Source: Trichobilharzia regenti (Eukaryota > Platyhelminthes > Trematoda > Strigeidida > Schistosomatidae). From it: 64,000 bases of DNA. This document shows, piece after piece, positions 25,201-36,800 of the stretch. The stretch lies in NCBI GenBank assembly GCA_944472135.2, contig OX235263.1, positions 30,061,379 through 30,125,378 on the forward strand, given 5' to 3'. A program made the translations under genes and the position numbers. The notes beneath the pieces were generated by a model, which had not been told where the DNA came from, searched no databases, and was given only the letters and a program-made list of their open reading frames with translations. Numbering within the stretch: position 1 is the stretch's first letter; each line of letters opens with the position of its first letter.

Positions 25201-26130
25201 ATCAGTTACGTCATAAGCATAAATATTTATTTTTATCTTTGAGAAAAAAAACAGTTAAATTGGAAGCTTATTCACAATTTATTATCCACTGTTAAATAAT
25301 ATTTAAACAAGAGAGAGCCATTTTTAAATGTTGCCAATGCCTGCAATAACAAATAGCTTATGACAAAAATGCTTATACAGTAGAATTCACGTGTTTTTCA
25401 CTTACACTGTGTGTGGTTTACAGAATTTAGCACTTGATCATTAAATAATGTGCAAAACCCCCATTCACCATCTTTGATTAACGACCCTAACTATTATACA
25501 TGGCTTACTACGAACAAACTATAAAAAAAAGCCAGTATGGAGTAACTACGTCACACTGTTTCATTTCCAGTGTAAATTTGGTGACAGTATCATGGATCAC
25601 TGATTTAGTACTCATCAGTGAAAAGTTAGTTGGTGGTCTACTCAAAAAGGAAATTTAAGAATGAAAATGTCAGCTAATAGACCAATGAATTTGGCAGACG
25701 GTGACTGATTCTAGCAGTGAAATTTAAGATGCACACTTCTTCCTATTTAGAACTCGTCAGCTGGACTTACCTGCAGTCCCCAGTGAGTTTCGAACCCAGT
25801 AACCATAGTTCCAAAAGCCAAAGCTCTACATCCACTAAATCACTTCGGCTACAAGAGCCAACTCTTGTGCAACGGGTATTAGTAATTATTTAATTCAATT
25901 TGTACTTTCCAGTTGAAATGAGCACCCTGGATTCAACTGCTAGTAACCATCCACTAATTAGTTAGTCACCATCGAAGTGTCTGAAAAAGGAGGCGAAATG
26001 TCAACCTGGGGCCAATGACTTCGGTCTAATCAATCATCGGGAAAATCCGAATTGAAATAAATCATAGTCCACTTATTGATTGATCAATCATTTCTGATTT
26101 TCTTAAAGGATATCTTAGGCCGGGGTTTTG

Positions 26131-26168
<38 letters not shown>

Positions 26169-29100
26169 TTACTAACACCCGAATTTCAATTAATTAATTG
26201 AGAAGTTGATCACAGATTATGAATCCTTTAAGAAGGTTTTTTTTATAGATTTTCATCCCGAAGCTAAGTTTCCCAAAATAAGCGTTAATTAACAACAACA
26301 GCCAGTGGAACTACTGAGCCACCTGACAAGCGATTATGCTACAAGTTATAAGCTACACTGATTGTTTGAGGACTGGTTTCTATTTCAGGCTGAAACGGCT
26401 AGTAAGTGGTGGAAAAATCATGTCCAATTTATTGAACATCGAATGAGTAATTTCTAATTCATAACTTCATGATTGTCAATTAATAGACATTATCATGACA
26501 GAGATTATTCGACTTTATCTCATATTTTCCTAAACAATGATATTTACACTGGATTCAATTATTTGTGAACTACAACACGTGTCTATAAGGCCAACAATTC
26601 AAGATCGGGATGAATTAGCTTGAACGTAAATTTAACTCCCCACACAGTAACCAATGTGATAAGATAAATTTCACATTGCACAGAACAGATCACTTAGACT
26701 TCTTCAGCGAATATCAAACAACAGAAATAATGATTGTCAACCGTAGGAGAGTTTTTTTGAGAGTCCCATTGTTTTTATTCTTGTGCGTTCCAATTGGTAT
26801 ATAGGGCCTGAAGCTTTTGCAGTTTCGGTAGCGATGGAATTACTAACCTCACACCCACCCAATCTTCTCCCTTTTCTGAGCTTACTACCGCTTAGTAAAC
26901 TAGACAAGGTTAAGGCATGAGTCAACAGGGTATGGAACCCCGACCATGTGTGCGTGTGTGCGTTTGGTGTGTATTCTACTATTAAACCATTGATGCACTT
27001 ATCAACCACAAATATATATAAGTAATGCAATGGTTATTCACCTTATTTATTATTTATCGATTTTATGGGAGAAGAAAAGTATGCAAGTCAGGTGCATATG
27101 AACACAGAAATTGTAATAAATCACATAAAAATCCACTGTAAATACATACATACAGCAATTTAAACCACCACCACCATCACCATCATCATCACCATTCGAT
27201 TTTTTATCACGATGTTTCAGTCTCAGTATCATGCTTGACATTTTGGAGACATTTCCCCTTTCCATTATTCAGTGAGATATTTATTGAAGGGGATAAATTA
27301 ATGTGAATGGATGTGTAATAAATTCTTTTTTGAAAAACACACGCAAATATACCACATATTTTAACATATAATACTGGTGGTCATAAGCAATTTAGCAAAA
27401 GTATTCTGTTTTCATTGAAGCTGAGGAAATATACACAGCATTTAATTGGTAGATGGTGACTAGCAGTGGAATCCAGGATACGCGTTTCGTCCTATTTGGG
27501 ACTCGTCATCCATATGTACCTGCATTTCTCAGTGAGTGATGATGTTCCCATCCAGATGCACAAGAAGCCGACATGTCAACCTGAGACCGAGCACTTCGGT
27601 CCAATCAATCGACGGGAAAATCTCAAATTCAATAGAATTAATATGACCCGTTGCACAAGAGGTGGCTCTCGTGGCCCAAGTGGTCTAGCGGATAACGCTT
27701 TGGCGTTTGAAACTATAGGTACTGGGTTCGAGTCTCGGTGGGAACATCATCACTCATTGAGAAATGCAGGCACATCCAGATGACGAGTCCCGAATAGGAC
27801 GAAATGCGCGTTATCCTGGATTCCACTGCTAGTCGCTATCCACCAATTAAATACTAGCTAAATACCCAGACATCGTCGAAGCATCTGCACAAGAAGACTA
27901 CATGTCAACCTGAGACCGAGCACTTCGGTCCAAACAATCGACGGGAAAATCTCAAATTCAATAAAAAAATATACACAGCATTGCCTATTTTTTTTTATTT
28001 CTTTACGTTCCCAGAGGAACATAGGGCTTCAAACTAGATGCTTCAAGTTTCGGTAGCAATGGTATCTGTTTGTACGGGGATGGGTTTGCTACCCTCATAC
28101 AAAACCTTCTCTCTTTACCAGTCTTATTACTGGTTTAGCGAGGTAAAGGAGCGCGTCTGTGGCCGGGGATCGAACTCCATCCAAACCACCTACGGCGTGG
28201 TGGTGGCGAGCATTCTACCGCTGTGATACCGACGTACAACACACAGCATGGTGGGATTGTGTAATGGAAGTATAAAACAAAAATCCCACTAGGCAATACA
28301 TCATAAAAAGAGTATAACGTTGCATGTCATTGGATATGCAGCTAAAGATTTGGTGTAATCTACTTAGTGGGAACGGATGACTCATTTCAGCACCTAATGT
28401 GCTAAATTCATTTGGTGGTAAATTGAAACTCAGATATGATAAGAGGATATTAACACCATTTGCTAATTATGAATAACACACCTCATTTAATCTTAAAATA
28501 GAACTTGGGTGCTGTGGTAGAGCATAATTCCATCATAGAATAGATTTTATTTGATAAAACCACACAGTGAAACAGTATTATTCACTGATGACGATGTTTC
28601 GAGCACAATTTACTGCTCATAATTATATCAAGGCACTCATGAATGTATGACTTTTCAACTTCGTTTATATAATTCTGTTATTTCTTATCCTTTGATTTTA
28701 TTGTTAGTAATAATTTCTATATCTCTGGTATTGGAGTTGGCGTCATTCCTATTGCACGTGTTAGGTGTAGATTCGATGAACACACATTCAGGAGTCAACC
28801 TCTCATCCACATCATCATCATCATCAAATCAATGTGCACCATGATGGCAAGCTACCTAGAATGCTGGCCACATTGCAAACCTGACTGATAGAATTCAGTC
28901 TTCACCAAAGAAACGACTAGACACGTGACACTAGTTACTAGTGTCCAATGAAAATCAACCTCTCTACCTACACACCTACTAATATATTACTTTTATGAAT
29001 TATAGCTCTGTCCAACCTTATTTTGTGATTGTTTGCCAGTGCATAGATGGCAGTTGCTGAGTTTCTCTCAAAAGTATTCATCCTAGTAGGGTCTATCATT

Positions 29101-32100
29101 CTACACGTAGTTCGATTCTTGTGCTCTAATATCAGAACATGAAAGAACAGTTAAGAGTCCCTATCTAATCTGACCCACAAAAAAATAATTAAGCATTTCA
29201 AAATTAGTCAGTACAGACATAATCCTAGAGATGCTATGCGCCGTGAAGTTAGCATTTGGGCGTTGGTGGCACAACGGTAGAATGCTCACCAACCGCGCCG
29301 TATGTGGCTTGGGGTTCAATCCTCAACCAACGCACTCCTTTACCTCGTTAAGCCAGTAATAAGACTGGTAAAGAGAGAAGGTTGTGCATGAGACTAGCAA
29401 CCCCATCCTGTAGAAATAGATACCAATGCTACTGAAACTTGAAGCCTCCAGCCTGAAATTCCTGTACTGCTGAATATTTAGAGAAGTCACATTGAGACTA
29501 CAGAGGTAAAAAAAATGTGCCTATCCTTTTATGTAGAGTACTTGATGATGATCTATATATTTACTTTGCATGTGGGTTGAACATACCAACTGGCTACGTG
29601 TATCCTGGCGGGTGACGTTAAGTTCAAACGTATGAACCACGATGAAATACTAAAATTCCGCTTATCTTAGATTTATAACTTTCTAATCACACCATCACAC
29701 AATATGCAAGCAAAGAAAAATTATGCTTAAACAACAAACAAATCGCTTTAACATATTATCACATAACTGTATATAGCCGTACATAAAAATTCATTTAAAA
29801 AAATTGACTACAAAATAACTTAGAAGTTATATGCGAATCGATCCAACGTCATCATATTTCTTACTTATATTACGTCTGATTGCATCGTCAAAATAGCAGA
29901 GATAAAGACACGAATCATGACATTACCACTTGAAGTGAGAGAAGAAATATTTTATGTATATTTTAAGAAATAAATGTATTATTGTAGTAGAAAATGTTGA
30001 AAGCTATACATTTTTACTGAATGCTTACAGTTCAGTTTAAAAAAGAAGGAAAACTGCATCCAGAAAACTAATCAAACTGATCATCCAATCATGCTGAGAA
30101 TATCGTAGTAGTTTTTGTCAGGCATAAACTTATCTTTTGTCTGATAAGCACATTCACTCACAAAATATTACATACTCAATCCTTTTAAGTAGTATATGTA
30201 CATGAAGTTAAGTATAAAAGTAATAATATAGGTAAAAATATTCAAGTGTTGGTTTGTAGGGATTTGATTGGTTTCAGGATTTCATCATAAGCTGACATTA
30301 GTTAGAGAAAACCATTGGAAAACCTGGGAGTACTGGACAGCCAGCTGTTTCGTCAGCCTAGTTTGGGGTTCTTCAGCAGTACGCACCTACCGGTGTTCGA
30401 ACTCATGGCCTCCTGGTTACAAGGCGACCTCGTATACCTTTAAGCCACTGGGACCCGATCCAATGGCCAGCCCATGAATTCTAACTTCTGCCTATTCACG
30501 ATATAGCGCAACCACTAGCCAATGTCTTCGGGGAGTATTTGTCCTCACACCCGACCAGCTGCACCCTACTGGTCACGAACTCCCACTAGAACCCCAGGTA
30601 ACCAGAAGGTCCTGTATTCGAGTCACGGTGGGTGCGTGCTGCTGAAGAGTCCCAAACTAGGACGAAACAGCTGTCCAGTACTCCCAGGTGGGTTTTCCAA
30701 CGGTTCTCTAACTAATGTCAGCTCATGATGAAAACCTGAAACCAATCAAATGAAATCCCTGTAAACCGACACTTGATTATATATATATATATCTCCAGAT
30801 CTCTACACTTTTCTATCAGTCTGCCAAGTTCCTTTTTATCAACTGTTTGAATCCTCTTAATTAACATTTTGATTGCAGGTTACTATATGAAGTTATAGTA
30901 ATAAAAGAAGTGAAACCGTTTTTTTTACTAGGATCACATTCTAGTACTGATTTCTCAGTTCACACTCACCAAATACAAACAAACTGTAAACGAAAATGAT
31001 CGACCATGTGATATTAACACACCATTCAAAACGAAAAGAAAAGAAATCAGACATATTGTATATATATATATATATATATATATGCTAAAGCATCTGAAAT
31101 GATCGAATATAGTCATGACATGAAATTGAATATCATTCTCTCTGCAAATAAAACTCAAGAATTGAAGCTCAAAATGAAACCTACCTACCTAGCAGTTAAT
31201 CCCCTTCCTCCACCCCCTAACCTAACGGATCATAAACAAAAATCGCTGGGGAAATATAACTAGAAAATCAATTATTCAAGCTGTTTGTTTTTTTTTCTTC
31301 AGAATTTCAAGTCACTGAAATTATGCATAAGTAGATAGAGTAAATTTTCTTTTTAGTCGAAATGATTTATATTTTAAACCAACAGAGACAAATAAATATA
31401 TAAATTTAATCAAAAACATTTAATAAAATAGAATGAATAATGAAATTAACGTGAGAAAGAGGAAGGAGAGAATAAAAAGGAATTAATGAAAAGTGGAGAT
31501 TGCCGTGAAATATAGAGAAGCTGACACGCACACATAAAGATATGAATGAACTAACTATACACAGAAAGAGAAATTGATAATATACGAGACAGGGATTTGA
31601 AACTCAACTTGAACAACAACAACAACAACAGAAAAATCGAAGATGGTTGCTATATAATTTGGTTATGCGCAACACGTTCAGTTGGTGTATAAAACATTAA
31701 GAGACAGTTGGTGCATAGCCCTGAAGTCATGTCGCGCCTACTTTTTGGTGTTTAACAGCAAGATATATCTGCATCTATGAAGAAGATTGAGAAAAAGCTT
31801 CACCATTCAACCCTATAAGTTGAAGAATGAGACTCCCTGTAGAATAACTTGATAACCCGCGGATATCAGAAGTTATCTGACCAGTAAGCTAAATCAGCCA
31901 CTACTCTGATACAATGTAGTTAAACATTAAATATTAGCGATCAGTTACGTCATTTACTTAGATCTATGTTACAACCTTGATTAGTAAATCATGGTCAAAA
32001 TTTTCTGAGTTAAATCGTTTACCACAAAGAGTGCGTGATGCCTGTCATCGTTTCAAATCAGCCTTCTGCATCTGTATCTGTGATAAGATTGTATCAATGA

Positions 32101-33765
32101 CTTCCGAAATAAATAAGACAGTCAACAAACTCAATAAGTTTACTTTTTATTTTATAACGAAGAGTAAATGCAGACTAGACATACAGCATCACATTGCAAC
32201 ATTTAAGAGAGATAAATGGCATGCTAAATGTATCTAGTTCCACGTTCAGAGAATTCAGAAGACTGTATTGAATAAAACTCAGCACTTCAAGGTAAAATCA
32301 ACGGCTGTTGTCACTGTGGACGGCAACTTTTTTCATAAGCTTTCACATGGCCACATGAGTTTGAGTAGAGTCCTCGAATAAATAGAAATAGAATTCATGG
32401 CTTTTGTTTTACACCATAGAACAAATCAAAAATGTCTACATTAAGTACTGGAAGTGCGTCGGTGACACTTCAATAGAATGCTTGCCAACCACACAGGTGG
32501 TTCGAGGTTCGATCCCCGGCCACAGACGCACTCCTTTACCTCACTAACCGAGTAATGAGACTGGTAAAGAGCGAAGGTTGGGAATAAGACTAGCAACCCC
32601 TCCCATAGAAACAGATACCGTTGCTACGGAAACTTGAAGCCTCATGTTCTACTGGGAACATAAAGGAATTTTAAAAAAGTACTGGAAAGAGACTTAGTAC
32701 ACTTCAAGAATGATCAATTTGTCAGATCAATGCATTGTAAATAAATAAACAGAACTCTAATATCAACATAGTTAGAAGTTTCTCAGAGTAGATTATCATA
32801 ATAATGTATTCAACAACACACTGATTCATGTATATATAATAAAACGCTATACATTTGTCTATAAATCAATTCACCATGCTAACAATCAAATTATACACTC
32901 AATCACAAATAGCGAAACACATTTAAACCTACCTAGATTTAGAATATGCCTGATGACATGATGAATAAGATGGAGGTGGTACAGATGTAACAGCAACTGG
33001 TGCTAATGAACATGAAACATGTGATGTTGAAGATGATGATGCCGCCACTGCTGATGATGATGATGTTGATTTTTTATCCAGTATCTGTGTACCACTAAAG
33101 TTTATATTACTTTGACTAGAAGACCATGTTTGTATTGGTGGTTTACGTCCAAAAGCTACAGCGAATTGTCTATCTAAACGATCCGCTTCAACAAGTCCAT
33201 CATGCCAACGTTTTTTATCCTAAAATAATAATAATAATAATAAATACACGGGGAAAACAAAATAAAACGTTGCTTTTGAGAAAAATAAAAGAATAAATGT
33301 GAGTTAAAAAAAGCAAGTATTAGAGAAAGCAACTTGTTTACACAATCAAAATGCATACATATGGACGAATTTCTTTCTATTCAGGATTTCATCATGAGCT
33401 GACATTGGTTAGAGAAAACCATTGGAAAACCTGGGAGTAGTAGACAGATGTTTCGTCAGCCTAGTTTGGGACTCTTCAGCAGTACGCACCCACCACCAGG
33501 GTTCGAACCCAGGACCTTCTGGTTACAAAGCGAGCTCGTGTACCATTAAGCCACTGGGACCCGATCCAATGGTCCTTGAACTGTAACATCTCCCAATTCA
33601 CGACATAGCGCGACCGCTAGCCAATGTCTTCGGCGAGTATTTGTCCTCACACCTTTCTATTCAATTCTAAAGTGCATTTAACTATAATAATAACTATATA
33701 TATATATATATATATATAGTACTATCTGCTTTTAATCCATGTTTGTTATTCACTAAGCCTAAGTT

Positions 33766-33824
<59 letters not shown>

Positions 33825-36800
33825 GGTAGACAAGTAGTATACAATTCATTAGAAAAAAAAACAAAAAAGCCTGTAATATTGTAAAGGAAAAATAAAACAT
33901 TTTACTTTTATAAATTTCCACTTGAAATAATCAATTAAAAGTGTTTTGATGATAAGGGGATAATTACTAAAACAGGAAATAGATTTGTGTCATAGAGGAC
34001 AGATATTCAATTCACAACCGGAAAAGCATCTGTAAGAATCCTTGATTGATTGACTATTTATTATCTGAGAGGTATAACTCATTAGTTCTGTGTAGAAGCA
34101 AAAGTTTATTATACTGTAGAACAAAATAAACATGTATACATTATACACAAACCGATTTGTAACGAGTGCAACTGACCAGCTTTATCAGTAGTATTTAAAG
34201 AGATGTTGGTCGGTATAAAAAAACCCATCAAATAGCAGGGAGATACATTTGATGCCAGAAAAGGCAAATGATACAGTGTTGTGGAGATACATGAGATACG
34301 TGAAAGGAACACAAAGAAACATAATATGAAGGAAGGCCAGAGGTACCACAACACGAAGATATGTGCAAATGGTGCGTTGAAGATAAGGTGTACATAATTT
34401 GGCTATGTAGCAATACCAATTTCCAAATAAAGATTTCTTTACAAAATCTATCGTCTTCTACCATTTCACAATAACTGAATGACGGGTTTCAACGTAGAAC
34501 TTTGCACAGATATGCAGCAATTCGAGCTGCCACTCTCCCTCTATGTACCACAACACAAGGCGAGAGAAGAGAGTAAAGAGTGTGCGTTGGTGGTGCAGTG
34601 GTTAGGACTCTCGCCGATCATGCACATGGTCCGAGGTTCGATCTCCTGCCGACGAAGCACACCTGATATCTAATGGTCGGCCTGCAAAATTTGGGCTACC
34701 GATATCCATGCTGAAAATTCCATACTTGTAAAAAAATACAGTGTGGAATCAAGTTGTAATCAAAAATTAAAAAAATCAAATCCCTACAAACCAACACTTA
34801 AATAACAATGAGATGCTCACTGGCGATTGGCCCTATTCAGGTAGGTAGTAACCGGGGGTTCCAGTGGGAAGTTGTGACCAGTAGAGTGTAGCTGGTCGGG
34901 TGTGAGGACAAATACTCGCCGAAGACATTGGCTAGCGGTCGCGCTATGTCGTGAATTGGCAGAAGTTAGAATTCGTGGGCCATTGGATCGGGTCCCAGTG
35001 GCTTAATGGTCTACGAGCTCGCTTTGTAACCAGAAGGCCCTGGGTTCGAACCCTGGTGGTGGATGTGTACTGCTGGAGAGTCCCAAACTAGGCTGACGAA
35101 ACATCTGTCTACTACTCCCAGGTTTTCCAATGGTTTTCTCTAACCAATGTCAGCTAATAATGAAATCCTGTAACGAACCAGGCAAATCCCTACAAACCAA
35201 TGCTTGAAAAATAACTTTCTTCAAACAGAAGAAAGGACGTTGTCAAAACAATACCTGATAAAGGAGAATGAATTTCCAGGAATACTCTACGAAAACAACT
35301 ATTCGTCAACACTGAGAATAATGATGATGATTAGAGTGACACTGAAATGCAAACCAGGTAACATTTGTGTTAGAAAGTGCAAGAATCAAAAATCTTTATT
35401 ACTCTGCAACCATAAGAAATTGTATCAACTATGCTGTACACTTTATTCACTCATTTCGTTGTGAATAAATTCCATCTGCAGCCAGAAAAAATGTATGACA
35501 AGTCATGGCAGAACCATGTTTCCATCATTCCATCTATTCATGACCACTACATTCTAAGCTTTCAATATTAAATTAATTGCTAAACACACACATACATAAA
35601 AACCTGTTCACTTTTTCAAGAATACACACACACGCATACACATAACAAAAGCATACATAAAGTAACACTGTTTTCTCACTGTCAATTTCTAAATAAATAC
35701 TCTATCAAGAGTATGATAACAAAGTTTTTCATACATACTTTATAATACTCAGTAATATTGATTTACGCAAACTGAGAAATATAAGCGTAACATATCACGA
35801 AATAACTGACACATCACACACACACACACATACAAGGTTTCACAGAGTATATAGATATATATATTTTATAATTATTTAACATATTAACATAAGTAAAAGC
35901 ACTGACAACAGCAGATTAAAAAAAGGTAGATTTTAAGAAACAAAAAACTCACAATTAAAACTTACCAATTCAGTAAAGAAAGGTGGTTGCATAAATGGTA
36001 GGTTAAGAGGAGGGGAAGAAGACGGGGTTTCGCTAGTTCCAGGTGTTGTTCCTGTTTGATTGACAACTGTTTGCCGACGTGCACTTGCAATGACATTATG
36101 CCATTGGCTAATTAAAGTCAACATACGTTCAGCTTCATCTGCTCTTTGTCGGCATACTTGTAGATCACGTTCTTTGTTGGATAATAAGGAGGCTAATCGA
36201 TCAATTTCTTTTACTAAGAAGAAAAACACAAACAAACAAACAAACAATATTGACACAAAAAGAGATGAACATTAAAATTCATTCTATTAAAAAGCAGAAA
36301 TAAAAGTTTTCGGAAACTGTAAATATAACAGAAGAGGTACATAATTATTCTAAATGTTTTCAAAATTATAAGACAGTAAGGTAGAGGGAGGGGAAGGAAG
36401 CTTCATAGAGGGAAGAATAAATAAATAAAATCTGCTGTTTCATCCTAGTTTGGGAATCATCGGCAGTACGCACCCATCACAGGGAGTTCGAACCCAGGAT
36501 CTTCCAGTTACAAGGCAAGCTTGTATACCATTCAGCCACTGGGACCCGATTCAATGGCTCGTGAATTCTAACTTCCACCAATTCGTTATTTAGCGCGACC
36601 CCAACCATTGTCGTTGGTGGGACATCCATCCACACACGAGACATCTAATTGGACCTCACTGGTCACAACTTCTCACTAGAACTCAGGAAACTCCAACCTG
36701 TAGCAAGTTACTAGCGAGCATCAGATTATTTTTCTATAGTTTGGTTTGTAAGGATTAGTTATGTTTTACGAGTTGATCACGGATTGATATCAGTTAGAGA

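Larger units (their letters stand above)
27440..27985. repeat. Family D (Smalpha-like) composite: inverted arm, direct 3' repeat, full unit
   Basis: The left arm 27450-27545 is a minus-orientation 3' half with hammerhead. A plus-orientation 3' segment follows (27558-27640: CATGTCAACCTGAGACCGAG, CACTTCGGTCCAATCAATCG). Then comes a complete plus unit (27660-27970): A-box-like GTGGTCTAGCGG, B box GGTTCGAGTCTC, hammerhead at 27775-27820, and the same 3' segment again (27888-27965). The unit closely resembles schistosome Smalpha elements. Confidence 0.82.
30238..30778. repeat. Family C foldback with an intact hammerhead on the plus arm
   Basis: The left arm (30240-30597) is a minus-orientation unit: tail CAAGTGTTGGTTTGTAGGG, hammerhead, tRNA-like part, conserved box to GAACCCCAGGTAAC. 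It joins a plus-orientation arm (30598-30778) starting inside the tRNA-like part (AACCAGAAGGTCCTGTATTC) and running through hammerhead to the inverted tail (AATCCCTGTAAACCGACACT). Both outer ends are the same tail, inverted. Confidence 0.85.
22129..32932 (-). other. ASPP longest intron (10.8 kb)
   Basis: It contains SINE-B copies (22852-23085, 26745-27005, 27995-28235, 29258-29500, 32452-32675), SINE-A (23427-23615), a Penelope-like fragment (24155-24740), family D foldbacks (25690-26075, 27440-27985), a family C foldback (30238-30778) and (AT)n tracts (26137-26166, 31058-31083). Unassigned stretches: 22129-22851, 23616-24154, 24741-25689, 26167-26744, 28250-29257, 29501-30237 and 30779-32451. 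The open frame of 86 codons at 31977-32237 (plus) has no recognisable family. Confidence 0.65.
33220..35965 (-). other. ASPP intron with family C, SINE-A and long AT tracts
   Basis: 2.7 kb: an AAT repeat at 33224-33241, family C (33384-33652), (AT)n (33696-33820), an RTE-A 3' tail piece (34490-34580), SINE-A (34583-34775) and family C (34785-35212). The stretches 33821-34489 and 35213-35965 are otherwise empty apart from CA repeats near 35815-35835. Confidence 0.65.

Noticed and set aside
31977..32237. An 86-codon plus-strand frame in the longest ASPP intron as a gene
   Set aside because: Low-complexity composition with no recognisable domain or splice partners.
33694..33921. An open frame with Ile-Tyr repeats
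   Set aside because: It is produced by (AT)n tracts.
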